37,314 bases of DNA from an uncultured Lachnospiraceae bacterium (GTDB lineage Bacteria > Bacillota > Clostridia > Lachnospirales > Lachnospiraceae), in contig CAMAGI010000010.1 of NCBI GenBank assembly GCA_945833775.1, positions 1-37,314 on the forward strand, given 5' to 3'. A model generated the notes under the pieces. The model saw only the letters and a list, made by a program, of their open reading frames with translations, was not told the DNA's origin and searched no databases. The translations under genes and the position numbers were made by a program. Positions 1-9,790 of this stretch are shown here, one piece after another (the first letter of the stretch is position 1; each line of letters starts with the position of its first letter).

Positions 1-698
1 CCTTCGATACGTCCTTTTTCCATTCCTTCTTGAATTTTTTCCTTGTCTCTCATGTACAGGGTCATAAACTCAATCCTCCATTCATCATAGGCCTTTGCTT
101 TTTCTACCTCTGCCGCAATCTTTTTGGAAAGTTCTGACTCGCCCTTGCCTTCCTTTAACAGAAGAAAAAAGTCTTTCAGTTCCCCGGAAACATCACCCCT
201 GGTTCCGGACGCATTCAAAAAGATCTTATAGGCCCCATCTTCCAGAGGCATTTCATTTTCTTTGCATATGTTTTCAAAACTGTAGATATAGTTTCCACGG
301 TCGAAAGGATCCTCCATGCAAATGAAAATGACATACGATTTCTTTAATTCCGAGAAATCTGCACCTCTTCCTATCATATCCAGGTCAATCATGCCCTGAT
401 AATAACGGGATCTTTTCGGGAGATTACTCTTCCTGGCCGTCTGCATCTCAAGGTCGTACACCGTATTCCGGTCGTCCTCAAGGTATACATCCAGCCGAAT
501 TCCGCGACCGTCCGCTGTTATTTCGATGGGTTTTTGTTTCTGCACAACAACCTCCCGGATTTTGACACCCAGGATTAATTCCACCAATTCTTTTGCAATA
601 TCCGGTCTCTCCGTAAGTATCTTACAGAATAAATAATCGTCCTTAAATTGCAGATTGTTATATGCTTCTTCTGCAGCCTTTTTCTCTTTGTAATTCAT
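1..698 (-). CDS. Rpn family recombination-promoting nuclease/putative transposase (partial, 3' end outside window)
   Basis: The open frame enters from the left edge and has no stop inside the window, so the C-terminus is missing. The translation opens with MNYKEKKAAEEAYNNLQFKD and carries a PD-(D/E)XK-like core: D70 in IRLDVYLED and the E84-x-Q86 pair in VYDLEMQT. It then has the 'SRYYQGMIDLDMI' and 'SYVIFICMEDPF' blocks typical of the Rpn/PDDEXK family. The visible end (EKIQEGMEKGRIE) is the start of the usual charged, glycine-containing tail. Two ATGs lie in tandem (699-701 and 696-698); GAGG sits 5 nt before the second, so 698 is chosen. Family knowledge: Rpn proteins are DNA endonucleases linked to RecA-independent recombination, and more recently to phage defence and gene mobility. 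The exact role of this copy is inferred. Class call fairly sure, function less so. Confidence 0.82.
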   Translation of the reverse strand, partial: MNYKEKKAAEEAYNNLQFKDDYLFCKILTERPDIAKELVELILGVKIREVVVQKQKPIEITADGRGIRLDVYLEDDRNTVYDLEMQTARKSNLPKRSRYYQGMIDLDMIGRGADFSELKKSYVIFICMEDPFDRGNYIYSFENICKENEMPLEDGAYKIFLNASGTRGDVSGELKDFFLLLKEGKGESELSKKIAAEVEKAKAYDEWRIEFMTLYMRDKEKIQEGMEKGRIE

Positions 699-766
699 CA
701 TTTCCTCGCTTTCTCTGTTGTGTACCAACAGGGAAAGCGAATGTCGCCCACCCTGTCAAATACATG

Positions 767-782
767 ATAGGGTGAACCCTAT
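767..782. promoter_or_regulatory. 16-bp inverted repeat downstream of the rpn-like promoter
   Basis: ATAGGGT and ACCCTAT are perfect 7-bp inverted arms separated by two bases. The site lies just downstream of the predicted start point of the rpn-like transcript, where a repressor could block elongation. The operator role is inferred. Confidence 0.4.
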
Positions 783-796
783 TTACTTGCAGTTAC

Positions 797-824
797 ATCA
801 TATGCTTTGCACGCATATTTTCAA
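797..824 (-). promoter_or_regulatory. Promoter of the rpn-like gene
   Basis: On the minus strand TTGAAA (824-819) and TATGAT (802-797) are separated by 16 bp. This is the best sigma-A-type promoter upstream of the rpn-like gene and gives a leader of roughly 90 nt. A TTGACA at 759-754 was also seen but has no matching -10. Confidence 0.5.
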
Positions 825-836
825 CTCGCCGAGAAT

Positions 837-867
837 GAAAAGAACCCTGTCTCTTGAGCAAGGTTCT
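837..867 (-). terminator. Hairpin resembling a rho-independent terminator
   Basis: AGAACC (841-846) pairs with GGTTCT (862-867), extended by CTG/CA. Read on the minus strand it is followed by TTTTC. It would insulate the rpn-like promoter from upstream minus-strand transcription. No gene immediately upstream explains it. Confidence 0.4.
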
Positions 868-1349
868 GTTTTCAATGCAAGTTTTAATTGTTGATAGAGT
901 TATTTTATCATTTTTTCTGCATTTTTACAACATGAATTTTTTAGGCAGAAGGGCAGAAGGGCACTGCTCTTCCCGGTCCCTCAATAATTTCTTGCAGTAT
1001 GCCAAAGGCCGATCTTTCCTCATCACATCAGACTCATTGCTCATAAACTGGGGCGGCCCACGTCTACTGTTTCACGCGAAATAGTCGGTATATCCGTAAA
1101 AACAACTGCTACAAGAATAGTCTGTTGCATAGATCTTTAAAATCTTGCTCACATTTTGTATCACACACGGCAAATTCTATGGTTTCCTGTGGTTTATCTC
1201 AGATCAGTCCTCACGCATTTTACTTTTCGATTCGTCATATCAAAATGAACAATAGTTAGAGAATTGTTTGAGTATCCGGATATCTATAAAACCAGTTTGG
1301 GAGACGATACCAAAATGGACGAAAGCTTCTGATGGCAGGCTATTAAGCG

Positions 1350-1547
1350 GTCACAAAGGCAGGAGCAGGTACAGATTCGAAGTGACAATCGCGAGGCTTT
1401 CGTAAGGATGAGCACGCTAACAGCGACGGCGGGCGCATGTTTGAGCCTCGTAGAGGCGAATTTTTCGCAGAAGCCGGAGCGAAGATGTGCGTGCGAGGAG
1501 TAGAAAACGCAGCGGTCACGAGAACTGTAGCTGGACTTACTTGTGAC
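1350..1547. repeat. Candidate dispersed intergenic element with short terminal inverted repeats
   Basis: This G+C-richer block begins with GTCACAA (1350-1356) and ends with its inverted copy TTGTGAC (1541-1547). Inside are GCCTC-GTA-GAGGC (1446-1458) and two near-copies of AGCGGTCAC (1346-1354 and 1511-1519). Its composition contrasts with the A+T-rich flanks on both sides. An open frame of 100 codons crosses it on the minus strand but lacks a ribosome binding site. I infer a non-coding repeat or MITE-like unit. That similar blocks recur in Lachnospiraceae intergenic DNA is my impression and was not verified. Confidence 0.35.
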
Positions 1548-1684
1548 GCCTAATAAATCTGTGTGGATAAAGTCGCAAAAAACCATGTCTCTTTATGGAA
1601 TTGTGTACCCGCTGAATAACAATGGAATGAATTTATTGATATATTTTACAAATTATAATAGTGACAAATCACGAAAACTGAAGT

Positions 1685-1724
1685 ATGTAGGTCCAAAGCG
1701 AGAAATGAACTCGATTTAGGCTGA
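1685..1724. repeat. Direct repeat copy 1 upstream of degV
   Basis: 40-bp unit beginning ATGTAGGTCCAAA and ending GGCTGA. It matches copy 2 (1739-1778) at 34 of 40 positions and the copies are offset by 54 bp. Within this copy CCAAA...TTTAGG and CGAG...CTCG can pair, giving an interrupted hairpin. It lies upstream of the predicted degV promoter, so it is more likely a DNA-level site than part of the degV mRNA. Confidence 0.6.
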
Positions 1725-1738
1725 CGGGCAGAAAGACA

Positions 1739-1778
1739 ATGTAGGTCCAAAACGTGAAACGAGGTCGATTTGGGCTGA
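1739..1778. repeat. Direct repeat copy 2 upstream of degV
   Basis: Second copy of the 40-bp unit, offset 54 bp from copy 1. The outer CCAAA/TTTGG pairing is kept while the inner CGTG/GTCG arm is weaker than in copy 1. Confidence 0.6.
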
Positions 1779-1814
1779 TATCACTTAAAAGGGAGAAAGG
1801 CATTGTGAAAAAAA

Positions 1815-1844
1815 GATGACTTTTTTCATCAAAAGAGTTATAAT
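1815..1844 (+). promoter_or_regulatory. degV promoter with an overlapping palindrome
   Basis: The -10 is TATAAT (1839-1844). The -35 is ATGACT (1816-1821) with a 17-bp spacer. An inverted repeat GATGA-CTTTTT-TCATC (1815-1830) overlaps the -35 and is a natural operator candidate. The predicted start near 1851 leaves a very short leader carrying GAGGAGGT (1853-1860) before the ATG at 1866. Confidence 0.6.
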
Positions 1845-1865
1845 GATGACCTGAGGAGGTAGCAT

Positions 1866-2717
1866 ATGGTTCGAATCATTGCAGACAGTACATGTGATTT
1901 GTCACAGAATCTAATTGATAAATACAACATTACCATAATCCCCTTACACATTGTGCTCGGCGACAGGGAATATCGGGATCTGACGGAGATTCAACCGGAT
2001 GAGATCTATGCCTGGTCGGACGCGAACAAGGTGACACCGAAGACTTCAGCCACCTCCGTTGAGGATACCATCGAGGTGATGAAGCCGATTCTGGACGGGG
2101 GTGACGATATTGTCGCATTCTGTATCTCCGAGCAGATGTCCACCACCGGAAATGTGTTCCGGATGGTCGCGCAGGAGCTGGAGGCTTCCGACAGAGTCTG
2201 CGTGATTGATTCCCGGAGTCTGTCCACGGGCATCGGTCTGCTGGTGATCAAAGCAGCGATCATGGCGGGAGAAGGTAAATCCGCAGAATATATCCGTAGT
2301 AAAATTACGGCGATGCGCGATAAGGTGCGTGCAAGCTTCGTGGTGGACACGCTGGTCTATCTTCATCGCGGAGGGCGTTGCAGCAGTGTTGCGGCAATGG
2401 CGGGGAGCGTATTGAAGCTCCATCCCAGAATTGAAGTGAAGGACGGGAAGATGGATGCCGGCAAGAAGTACCGCGGTTCCATGCGTTCCGTCATCCTGAA
2501 TTATGCAAAAGACATGGAAGAGGATCTGCGTCACGCCGAGAAGGATCGCGTCTTCATAACGCACTCGGGCTGTGACGAAGAAATTGTCCGAATGGTTTAT
2601 TCCTATCTGCAGTCACTGAATTACTTCGACGAGATCCTGACCACAAGAGCAGGCGGAGTCATCTCCTCCCACTGCGGATACGGAACCTTGGGCATTCTCT
2701 ATCTGGCCGCTGAATAA
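1866..2717 (+). CDS. DegV family fatty-acid-binding protein
   Basis: This 283-aa protein has the DegV opening (MVRIIADSTCDLSQ) with the ADST loop that helps bind the acyl carboxylate. It also has the 'VTPKTSATS' segment, a weakened SSG-type loop (SEQMSTTGN), and the C-terminal 'AGGVISSHCGYGTLGILYLA' block. Length is normal for the family. DegV proteins bind a fatty acid and, in Firmicutes, can deliver exogenous fatty acids to the FakA kinase. No fakA gene is visible here, so the specific role stays open. The start has a strong GAGGAGGT 5 nt upstream. It is one of only two plus-strand genes in the window and is convergent with the uvr-helicase operon. Its promoter has an unusual repeat and palindrome arrangement upstream. 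Confidence 0.9.
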   Translation: MVRIIADSTCDLSQNLIDKYNITIIPLHIVLGDREYRDLTEIQPDEIYAWSDANKVTPKTSATSVEDTIEVMKPILDGGDDIVAFCISEQMSTTGNVFRMVAQELEASDRVCVIDSRSLSTGIGLLVIKAAIMAGEGKSAEYIRSKITAMRDKVRASFVVDTLVYLHRGGRCSSVAAMAGSVLKLHPRIEVKDGKMDAGKKYRGSMRSVILNYAKDMEEDLRHAEKDRVFITHSGCDEEIVRMVYSYLQSLNYFDEILTTRAGGVISSHCGYGTLGILYLAAE

Positions 2718-2720
2718 CCG

Positions 2721-2750
2721 GGCGAGCATCATTCTTTCCGCTCGCCGTTT
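2721..2750 (+). terminator. degV terminator hairpin, shared with the helicase 3' end
   Basis: GGCGAGC (2721-2727) and GCTCGCC (2740-2746) are perfect 7-bp arms followed by GTTTCTC on the plus strand. The hairpin overlaps the stop codon of the convergent helicase gene (2729-2731). The T-tract is weak. Confidence 0.45.
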
Positions 2751-4774
2751 CTCGCGCCGCTCCTGCGACCGCGCGCATTTCTCCCACCGCGCCGCGGTCT
2801 GCGGGGTCCCATGGCTTCTCCGTTTTTCCGTTTTCGTTTCATCTCTTCGAAGCAGGTATCGCAGACACCGGATCCGGTCTCAAGCGGAAGGGGAGCCCCG
2901 CAAAAACGGCACTTCCGGATATACTCATTCTTTCTCTTGGCGAGGAAACGCATGATCGTCTCCTCCGTCTTTTCCCGCTCCTGATCCAGACGTTCCTGGT
3001 CAATCTCTTTCCCCATCCGTATCGAAAACTGATAGTAAAGATCCAGCAGCTTATAGAACGTCTCGTACCGGTGCAGGCCGATGTCATTGCACATCAGAAG
3101 TGCCGGGAACTGCAGGCACACATCTGCCGTATAGGTCTTGCAGTAATACAGCCACAGATCCACAATATCGCGATTCTTGATATCAATGGAGCAGGTAATC
3201 ATCCGGTACAGCATATGCTTGTCTTCAAAACCGTCGATTTCCTTGCGGTCCTTGTATGCGCGCTCATATAAAAACAACACTTCTTCAATACTGATCTTCT
3301 CAAAGGGCGGCTGGGTCTCAACAGACTTCCAGATCTTCAGGATCGCATCCAGCGGTTCATCCATATCCAGAAGCACCTGGGGAAAACCGAGACTCACATG
3401 GTCAACCTCCGGCTCCGGCAGGGGAAACTGTTCCCGGATGTATGCCAGATTTTCCTCCCCCATCGCATTGATGTAACCCGTATCATAGATTCCGAAGCGA
3501 CCGGCTCGACCGGCAATCTGATGGATCGTGGGAACCGTCAGCGGTCCCGTCGTCTTCCCGTCAAATTTCTCCGTCTGTACAAAGACAATTCTGCGGACGG
3601 GCAGATTCAGGCCCATTCCGATTGCATCCGTGGAAACCACAACTTTGGTCTGATGGGATGTGAAAAGATGGATCTGCCTGCGGCGGATTTCCGGCGGAAG
3701 GCTTCCGTAGATTACACTGGCTTTAATTCCGTCATGCTCCAGGCGCCCGGCAATATCCAACACCGCACGTTTTGAAAAGGCGATCAGGGCGTCTCCCTCC
3801 TGTACATCATCCGGGAATTGGAATGCCGTCTCTTCACATACAAGGGCCGTCTTTCTCTCATAGCGGTGGGTCTCCCAGGTATCGTTGCACAGAGAGATCA
3901 AATGTTTTACCACCCGTTCCGCCGCAGGGCTCATGCAGACATGAATCTCTTTCGCCTGTACTCCCAGAATCGCACGAGTCCAGGAATGTCCCCGATCCGG
4001 ATCGGCAATCATCTGTGCCTCGTCGATCACCGCGACATCATACTGCTTCTCGATGTCCAGCATCTCGATGGTGGAGGATACAATACGACTGTTCTCCTCA
4101 TAGATACGTTCTTCTCCGGTGAGCATTGTGCAGGGAATTCCCGCATCGTTCATCTTCTCATAAACCTCCAATGCCAGCAGACGAAGGGGGCCCAGATACA
4201 CGCCGTTCTCCGCCGTCTTTAAGCGTTCCAGAGACTGGTAGGTCTTGCCGCAGTTGGTCGGACCGATGTGCAGTACAAAGTGGCGTTCCATCTCAAGAGC
4301 CTGGGGAAATTCTGTTTCCGGTCTGGTGGGTACCAGCCCGATAATCTGGCTGCGAATTCCCGACTCCGCGCTGCTCTTGGCAAGGTTTTTCAGGGTCTTC
4401 TGGCAGATCTCAAAGGGATGCTCTTCGCGCAGAAAGTCAAGGAACCTGGACGTGATCAGTTCCTGCTCCCCGTCGGATAAGCCCGCCATATCCAGACGAA
4501 CCAGCTCCGGCATCATCAGATCACGGATCTTCATGATCGCAAACTGGTTGTCCTCCTTGAAGGCGTAATATGCCATGCTGCGGATCTGCCGGTGGTATTC
4601 CTCGAGATGTGCCTGACTGTATTTACTCGGCTTGCGCTCCTGCATCTCCTGCAACAGTTTATCCATGCGGCTCGCATAGGTCTTGCGCCCGTCGTTATTC
4701 TTTTTCTTCATCTGTTTGGCGCAATCCCGATACTGTCCAAAATAAAACTGCACCAGCTTCTCGCTTTGTACCAT
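2729..4774 (-). CDS. SUV3-like DEAD/DEAH-type helicase with C-terminal zinc ribbon and basic tail
   Basis: 681 aa. An N-terminal helical region (about 1-165) precedes the helicase core: Walker A GPTNCGKT at 171-178, DEAQ at 251-254, STDAIGMGLNLP near 381-392, and motif VI QIAGRAGRFG at 419-428. These spellings match the SUV3/YpI-type RNA helicases rather than RecQ or UvrD. The C-terminus has four cysteines (622, 625, 638, 641; CxxC-x12-CxxC) and an Arg/Gly-rich tail that should bind nucleic acid. The protein is probably an ATP-dependent RNA or RNA/DNA helicase. It lies 31 bp behind uvrA with its own GGAG site, so it should be co-transcribed with uvrB-uvrA from the SOS promoter. Link to repair is inferred from position only. 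Confidence 0.83.
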   Translation of the reverse strand: MVQSEKLVQFYFGQYRDCAKQMKKKNNDGRKTYASRMDKLLQEMQERKPSKYSQAHLEEYHRQIRSMAYYAFKEDNQFAIMKIRDLMMPELVRLDMAGLSDGEQELITSRFLDFLREEHPFEICQKTLKNLAKSSAESGIRSQIIGLVPTRPETEFPQALEMERHFVLHIGPTNCGKTYQSLERLKTAENGVYLGPLRLLALEVYEKMNDAGIPCTMLTGEERIYEENSRIVSSTIEMLDIEKQYDVAVIDEAQMIADPDRGHSWTRAILGVQAKEIHVCMSPAAERVVKHLISLCNDTWETHRYERKTALVCEETAFQFPDDVQEGDALIAFSKRAVLDIAGRLEHDGIKASVIYGSLPPEIRRRQIHLFTSHQTKVVVSTDAIGMGLNLPVRRIVFVQTEKFDGKTTGPLTVPTIHQIAGRAGRFGIYDTGYINAMGEENLAYIREQFPLPEPEVDHVSLGFPQVLLDMDEPLDAILKIWKSVETQPPFEKISIEEVLFLYERAYKDRKEIDGFEDKHMLYRMITCSIDIKNRDIVDLWLYYCKTYTADVCLQFPALLMCNDIGLHRYETFYKLLDLYYQFSIRMGKEIDQERLDQEREKTEETIMRFLAKRKNEYIRKCRFCGAPLPLETGSGVCDTCFEEMKRKRKNGEAMGPRRPRRGGRNARGRRSGARNGERKE

Positions 4775-4805
4775 TGAAAACTCCGTTCTCTAAGCTGATC
4801 ACTTC

Positions 4806-7697
4806 TCAGCGCTTTTCCAGCATCTTTTTAATATACCTGCCGGTATACGAATTTCGATCGGCGGCCACTTCCTCCGGAGTACCCTTGGCAAAGACGGTAC
4901 CGCCGCGGTCTCCGCCCTCCGGACCGATATCAATAATATAATCCGCGGTCTTGATTACGTCAAGGTTGTGCTCGATGACAACCACGGTATTGCCGCCGTC
5001 CGCGAGTCTGTGCAGAATCTCCACCAGCTTGTGGACATCTGCAAAGTGCAGGCCGGTGGTGGGCTCGTCCAGGATATAAATCGTCCTGCCCGTACTCCTC
5101 TTGGAGAGCTCGGTGGCAAGCTTAATACGCTGGGCTTCACCGCCGGACAGGGTGGTGGAGGGCTGTCCCAGCTTCAGATAGGAGAGTCCTACGTCGTACA
5201 GGGTCTGGATCTTATTGCGGATGGACGGCACGTTCTCAAAGAAGGGAAGGGCTTCCTCCACCGTCATGTCGAGTACGTCAAAAATACTCTTTCCCTTATA
5301 TTTTACATCCAGCGTCTCGCGATTGTAGCGCTTGCCGCCGCATACCTCACAGGGCACATAGACATCCGGCAGAAAATGCATCTCAATCTTAATGATTCCG
5401 TCACCGCCGCAGGCCTCACAACGACCGCCCTTCACATTGAAGCTGAAGCGCCCTTTGGTATACCCTTTGGCTTTGGCATCCGCGGTGGACGCAAAGAGGT
5501 CACGGATCATATCAAACACACCGGTATAGGTGGCCGGATTGGAACGGGGTGTACGTCCGATGGGCGACTGATCGATATCAATCACCTTGTCCAGCTGTTC
5601 CAGCCCCAACACATCCTTATGCTTGCCCGGAATGCATCGCGCGCGATTCAGATCCCTCGCCAGGCGCTTATACAATATTTCATTTACCAGAGAGCTCTTT
5701 CCCGAACCTGACACACCTGTCACACAGGTAAAGATACCCAAAGGAATCTCCACATCGATATTTTTCAGATTGTTTTCCTGAGCTCCCAGAACCTTGAGCC
5801 AGCCGGTGGGCGTTCTGCGTTTCTCCGGAATCGGGATGCTGCGCACGCCGCTTAAGTACTGACCGGTTATGGACTCCGGAATCTGCATGATCTCCTCGGC
5901 GGTACCGCAGGCGACCACCTCGCCGCCGCGGGAACCTGCGCCGGGCCCGATGTCAACAATATAGTCGGCCTCTCGCATGGTGTCCTCATCGTGTTCCACG
6001 ACGATCAGCGTGTTACCGAGATCCCGAAGATTCTTGAGCGCTCCGAGCAGACGGTCATTATCGCGCTGATGGAGACCGATGCTGGGCTCGTCCAGAATAT
6101 AGCAGACCCCCACAAGGCCGGAGCCGATCTGCGTGGCCAGACGGATTCGCTGGGCCTCTCCGCCGGAAAGACTGGCGGTTCCCCGGGACAGGGACAGATA
6201 GTCCAATCCCACCTCCACCAAAAATCCGACCCGTGCCCTGATCTCCTTCAGTATCTGCTTACCGATCAGCTCCTGTTGTCTGGTCAGCTCCATACCGTCC
6301 AGATAGTTCTTCAGATCCAGAACCGACATGGAGGTAATCTCATAGATGTTCTTTCCGCAGACCGTAACCGCCAGCGATTCTTTTTTCAAACGCATGCCCT
6401 TACATTCCTTACAGGGCGTGATACGCATGAAGGATTCGTACTCCTGCTTCATTGTCTCCGAGAAAGTCTCTTTATACTTGCGCTCGACATTGGCGATCAG
6501 TCCCTCGAATGCAACGGGATAGACGCCCCTTCCGCGCTGTCCCACATAGTGCACTTCCACTTCCTTGCCGCCGGTACCATAGAGCAGAACATCCTTTACC
6601 TTCTGCGGGTAATCCTGAAAGGGCGTCTCAAGATCGAATTGATATTCCTTGCAGAGTGCCTGCAGTACTGCGTTGGTAAAACTCTTCTTATCTGCACAGG
6701 ACTGCCAGCCGGTGACGGCAATCGCTCCCTGGGCAATGCTCAGTTCGGGATTGGGAATCATCAGATCAAGATCAAACTCCATCTTGTAGCCCAGTCCCAA
6801 ACACACCGGACAGGCTCCGAAGGGGTTGTTGAAGGAAAAGCTCCGGGGCTCCACCTCGCTGACACTGATTCCGCAGTCGGGGCAGGAAAAGCTCTGGCTG
6901 AAGGTCAGGGTCTCTCCGTCGATGACGTCCACAATCAAAAGACCGTCCGCCAGATTCAGAACATTCTCAATGGAATCGGCAAGACGACGCTCAATTCCCT
7001 CCTTGACCACCAGACGATCCACGATAATCTCAATGTTGTGCTTGATATTCTTGTCTAGCTTAATCTCCTCCGAGAGTTCATACAGGTTGCCGTCGATGCG
7101 CACACGTACGTAGCCGCTTCTCTTGGCGCGATCCAGTACCTTCTCATGTTCACCCTTGCGCCCGCGCACCACCGGCGCAAGCAGCTGTATTTTGGTTCCT
7201 TCACCGAGCAGCAGGATCTGGTCCACCATCTGATCCACGGTCTGCTTCTCAATCACACGCCCGCAGTTCGGACAGTGGGGCGTTCCGATTCTGGCGTAGA
7301 GCAGTCGGAAATAATCATAAATTTCCGTCACGGTTCCGACTGTGGAACGGGGATTACGGTTCGTCGACTTCTGATCGATGGAGATGGCGGGAGACAGACC
7401 GTCAATGCGCTCCACATTCGGCTTCTCCATCTGCCCCAGGAACATGCGGGCATAGGAGGACAGCGATTCCATGTAGCGTCTCTGCCCCTCTGCATAGATC
7501 GTATCGAACGCGAGGGAGGATTTGCCGGAACCTGACAATCCTGTCAGAACTACAAACTGATTGCGGGGGATGTCCACATCAATCCCCTTCAAATTGTGTT
7601 CCCTTGCGCCCCTGATTCTGATATATTCCTGTGCCTGCTTTCTGGGCACAATCCTGGCGGGTTCCTCCGTCATCCACTCTTCCTTTTCCTTCGCCAT
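4806..7697 (-). CDS. uvrA: UvrABC excinuclease subunit A
   Basis: 963 aa, normal for UvrA. It has two ABC ATPase modules: the first Walker A reads [12 protein letters not shown] near residue 53, the second [11 protein letters not shown] near 660. Two LSGGEAQRI signatures and two ILDEP Walker B segments are present. Zinc-finger cysteine pairs are visible as CPNC, CPDC...CPVC and CEACGG...CEVCGG. As the damage-recognition dimer of nucleotide excision repair it loads UvrB at lesions. The ATG is 26 bp after the uvrB stop. GGAGGAG lies about 12 nt upstream, a little far, but an in-frame TGA excludes a longer start. It forms one transcript with uvrB upstream and the SUV3-like helicase downstream. 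Confidence 0.98.
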   Translation of the reverse strand: MAKEKEEWMTEEPARIVPRKQAQEYIRIRGAREHNLKGIDVDIPRNQFVVLTGLSGSGKSSLAFDTIYAEGQRRYMESLSSYARMFLGQMEKPNVERIDGLSPAISIDQKSTNRNPRSTVGTVTEIYDYFRLLYARIGTPHCPNCGRVIEKQTVDQMVDQILLLGEGTKIQLLAPVVRGRKGEHEKVLDRAKRSGYVRVRIDGNLYELSEEIKLDKNIKHNIEIIVDRLVVKEGIERRLADSIENVLNLADGLLIVDVIDGETLTFSQSFSCPDCGISVSEVEPRSFSFNNPFGACPVCLGLGYKMEFDLDLMIPNPELSIAQGAIAVTGWQSCADKKSFTNAVLQALCKEYQFDLETPFQDYPQKVKDVLLYGTGGKEVEVHYVGQRGRGVYPVAFEGLIANVERKYKETFSETMKQEYESFMRITPCKECKGMRLKKESLAVTVCGKNIYEITSMSVLDLKNYLDGMELTRQQELIGKQILKEIRARVGFLVEVGLDYLSLSRGTASLSGGEAQRIRLATQIGSGLVGVCYILDEPSIGLHQRDNDRLLGALKNLRDLGNTLIVVEHDEDTMREADYIVDIGPGAGSRGGEVVACGTAEEIMQIPESITGQYLSGVRSIPIPEKRRTPTGWLKVLGAQENNLKNIDVEIPLGIFTCVTGVSGSGKSSLVNEILYKRLARDLNRARCIPGKHKDVLGLEQLDKVIDIDQSPIGRTPRSNPATYTGVFDMIRDLFASTADAKAKGYTKGRFSFNVKGGRCEACGGDGIIKIEMHFLPDVYVPCEVCGGKRYNRETLDVKYKGKSIFDVLDMTVEEALPFFENVPSIRNKIQTLYDVGLSYLKLGQPSTTLSGGEAQRIKLATELSKRSTGRTIYILDEPTTGLHFADVHKLVEILHRLADGGNTVVVIEHNLDVIKTADYIIDIGPEGGDRGGTVFAKGTPEEVAADRNSYTGRYIKKMLEKR

Positions 7698-7723
7698 GAT
7701 GAATTCTCACTCCTCCGGTATAC

Positions 7724-9712
7724 TCACTCTTTCAATTCGTTGAGATTCTTCTTCAACTCGATCATCTTGTCGCGCAGTTCGGCTGCCGCCTCAAAATTCA
7801 GGTCAGCTGCCGCTTTCTGCATCTTCTTCTGAACATCCGCAATCAGCTTTTCCAGCTCCTTGCGGTCCATGGATTCGGGATCCTTCTCAAAGGCCAGCTC
7901 CTCCTTGGCAATCACCTTGGAGATACTGATCAGATCACGAACCGCCTTCCGAATCGTCTGGGGGGTAATCCCATGTTCTTCATTGTATTGCATCTGGATC
8001 TCGCGGCGCCTGTTGGTCTCATCCAGGGCCACCCGCATGGAATCCGTGATCGTATCCGCGTACATGATCACATGTCCCTCCGCGTTTCGCGCGGCACGTC
8101 CGATGGTCTGAATCAGCGAGGTGGCACTTCTTAAAAAACCCTCCTTATCGGCATCCAGGATCGCCACCAGGGAAATCTCCGGGATATCCAGGCCCTCCCG
8201 CAACAGGTTGATGCCGACCAGCACATCAAACACATCCAGACGCATATCCCGGATGATCTGCGCACGCTCCAGTGTATCCACATCGGAGTGCAGATATTTC
8301 ACCCGAATCCCGACTTCCTTCATATAGTCCGTCAAATCCTCTGCCATACGCTTGGTCAGCGTGGTCACCAGAACCTTATTATGCCCCTCCACCTCTTTGC
8401 GGATGGCACCGATCAAATCGTCAATCTGCCCTTCCACAGGGCGCACATCCACCTTGGGATCCAAAAGTCCCGTGGGGCGGATGATCTGTTCCGTGCGCAG
8501 AAGCTCGTGCTGTTTCTCATAATCGGAGGGTGTCGCGGACACAAACAGCATCTGATCAATATGGGCTTCAAACTCCTCAAAATTCAGCGGACGGTTATCC
8601 AGCGCCGAGGGCAGCCGGAAGCCATAGTCCACCAGGGTTGTCTTACGGGAGCGGTCACCCGCATACATTCCGCGTATCTGCGGGATGGTCATATGGGACT
8701 CGTCGATGATGATCAGAAAATCATCCCGAAAAAAGTCCATCAGTGTCATGGGCGGTTCCCCGGGTGCGGACCCGGTCAGATGTCTGGAGTAGTTCTCAAT
8801 GCCGGAGCAAAAACCGGTCTCACGGAGCATCTCCACATCAAAATTGGTGCGCTCCGCAATGCGCTGCGCCTCGATCAATTTATCCTCACCCTTAAAATAG
8901 CGAACCCGTTCCTCCAGCTCGCTCTCGATATTGTCACAGGCTTTCCGGATCTTATCCTGCGAAACGACATAGTGGGAGGCCGGGAAGATTGCCACATGAT
9001 TCAAGACAGAGTGTACCTTGCCGGTGAGCGGTTCCACCTCCGCAATCCGGTCGATTTCGTCCCCAAAAAACTCAATACGGATCATGTAATCGCCGCCCTG
9101 GGCGGGGTACACCTCCACAACATCCCCGCGCACGCGAAAGCTTCCCCGCTCAAAATCCATATCATTGCGCACATACTGGATCGCCACCAGTTCCCGTAGC
9201 ACTTCCTCCCGGTCCTTGGTCTGACCCGGACGCAGGGACACAATCATGTCCTGGTATTCATCCGGGCTGCCCAGGCCGTAAATACAGGAAACGCTGGCAA
9301 CCACCACCACATCACGACGCTCCGTCAATGATGCCGTCGCCGAAAGCCGAAGCTTATCGATTTCATCGTTGATGGAGGAGTCCTTTGCAATGTAGGTATC
9401 CGAGGAGGGCACATAGGCCTCCGGCTGATAATAATCGTAATAGGACACAAAATACTCCACCGCATTTTCCGGAAAAAACTCCTTGAACTCGCCGTAAAGC
9501 TGGCCGGCAAGTGTCTTGTTGTGGGCGATGACCAGCGTCGGCTTGTTCAGGGCTGCAATGACATTGGCCATGGTAAAGGTCTTACCGGATCCGGTGACAC
9601 CGAGCAGGGTCTGAAACTGGTTGCCCGCTTGAAAGCCCTCCACCAGATCCCTGATTGCCCGGGGTTGATCACCGGTGGGCTGATATTCTGAATGTAATAC
9701 AAATCGATCCAT
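7724..9712 (-). CDS. uvrB: UvrABC excinuclease subunit B
   Basis: 662 aa from the chosen start, [20 protein letters not shown], which matches the family N-terminus and has AGGAGG 5 nt upstream. A second ATG at 9727 (adding MQEAS, GGAGG 4 nt upstream) is possible. An upstream extension to 9814 would run through the promoter and SOS box and is rejected. The protein has Walker [13 protein letters not shown], the beta-hairpin [12 protein letters not shown] that clamps [12 protein letters not shown], the REGLDIPE block and a C-terminal UVR motif ([11 protein letters not shown]) for UvrC binding. It is the first gene of a leftward operon with uvrA and a helicase, under a LexA-type operator. Confidence 0.97.
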   Translation of the reverse strand: MDRFVLHSEYQPTGDQPRAIRDLVEGFQAGNQFQTLLGVTGSGKTFTMANVIAALNKPTLVIAHNKTLAGQLYGEFKEFFPENAVEYFVSYYDYYQPEAYVPSSDTYIAKDSSINDEIDKLRLSATASLTERRDVVVVASVSCIYGLGSPDEYQDMIVSLRPGQTKDREEVLRELVAIQYVRNDMDFERGSFRVRGDVVEVYPAQGGDYMIRIEFFGDEIDRIAEVEPLTGKVHSVLNHVAIFPASHYVVSQDKIRKACDNIESELEERVRYFKGEDKLIEAQRIAERTNFDVEMLRETGFCSGIENYSRHLTGSAPGEPPMTLMDFFRDDFLIIIDESHMTIPQIRGMYAGDRSRKTTLVDYGFRLPSALDNRPLNFEEFEAHIDQMLFVSATPSDYEKQHELLRTEQIIRPTGLLDPKVDVRPVEGQIDDLIGAIRKEVEGHNKVLVTTLTKRMAEDLTDYMKEVGIRVKYLHSDVDTLERAQIIRDMRLDVFDVLVGINLLREGLDIPEISLVAILDADKEGFLRSATSLIQTIGRAARNAEGHVIMYADTITDSMRVALDETNRRREIQMQYNEEHGITPQTIRKAVRDLISISKVIAKEELAFEKDPESMDRKELEKLIADVQKKMQKAAADLNFEAAAELRDKMIELKKNLNELKE

Positions 9713-9754
9713 AGAAGCCTCCTGCATTTTTCCTCCGGTCCTATGACCCTTGTA

Positions 9755-9783
9755 ATCATAACACATTTCTTCGGAAATGTACA
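9755..9783 (-). promoter_or_regulatory. uvrB operon promoter
   Basis: On the minus strand TGTACA (9783-9778) and TATGAT (9760-9755) are 17 bp apart. The -35 is imperfect but lies directly beside the SOS box. Confidence 0.6.
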
Positions 9784-9790
9784 GCAATTT

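Larger units (their letters stand above)
702..1864. other. Long intergenic region between the rpn-like gene and degV
   Basis: About 1.16 kb without a gene I can defend. From left to right it holds the promoter, palindrome and hairpin for the rpn-like gene (767-867), a short tandem of GGCAGAAGG around 943-960, a 39-codon minus-strand reading frame at 925-1044 with no ribosome binding site, a roughly 198-bp unit with inverted GTCACAA/TTGTGAC ends (1350-1547), two 40-bp direct repeats (1685-1778), and the degV promoter (1816-1844). Open frames of 76 and 100 codons at 854-1084 and 1284-1586 look non-coding: no Shine-Dalgarno, atypical composition, no recognisable domain. Confidence 0.6.

Noticed and set aside
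754..759. TTGACA as the -35 of the rpn-like gene
   Set aside because: No acceptable -10 lies 16-18 bp downstream; the TTGAAA/TATGAT pair upstream is better.
854..1084. 76-codon plus-strand frame and a 39-codon minus-strand frame (925-1044)
   Set aside because: Neither has a ribosome binding site or a recognisable product.
1284..1586. 100-codon minus-strand frame
   Set aside because: No Shine-Dalgarno, no recognised domain, and the DNA looks like an intergenic structured repeat.
5991..7058. Long plus-strand open frame (355 codons) across uvrA
   Set aside because: It is antisense to a well-conserved uvrA sequence and shows no domain or ribosome binding site.
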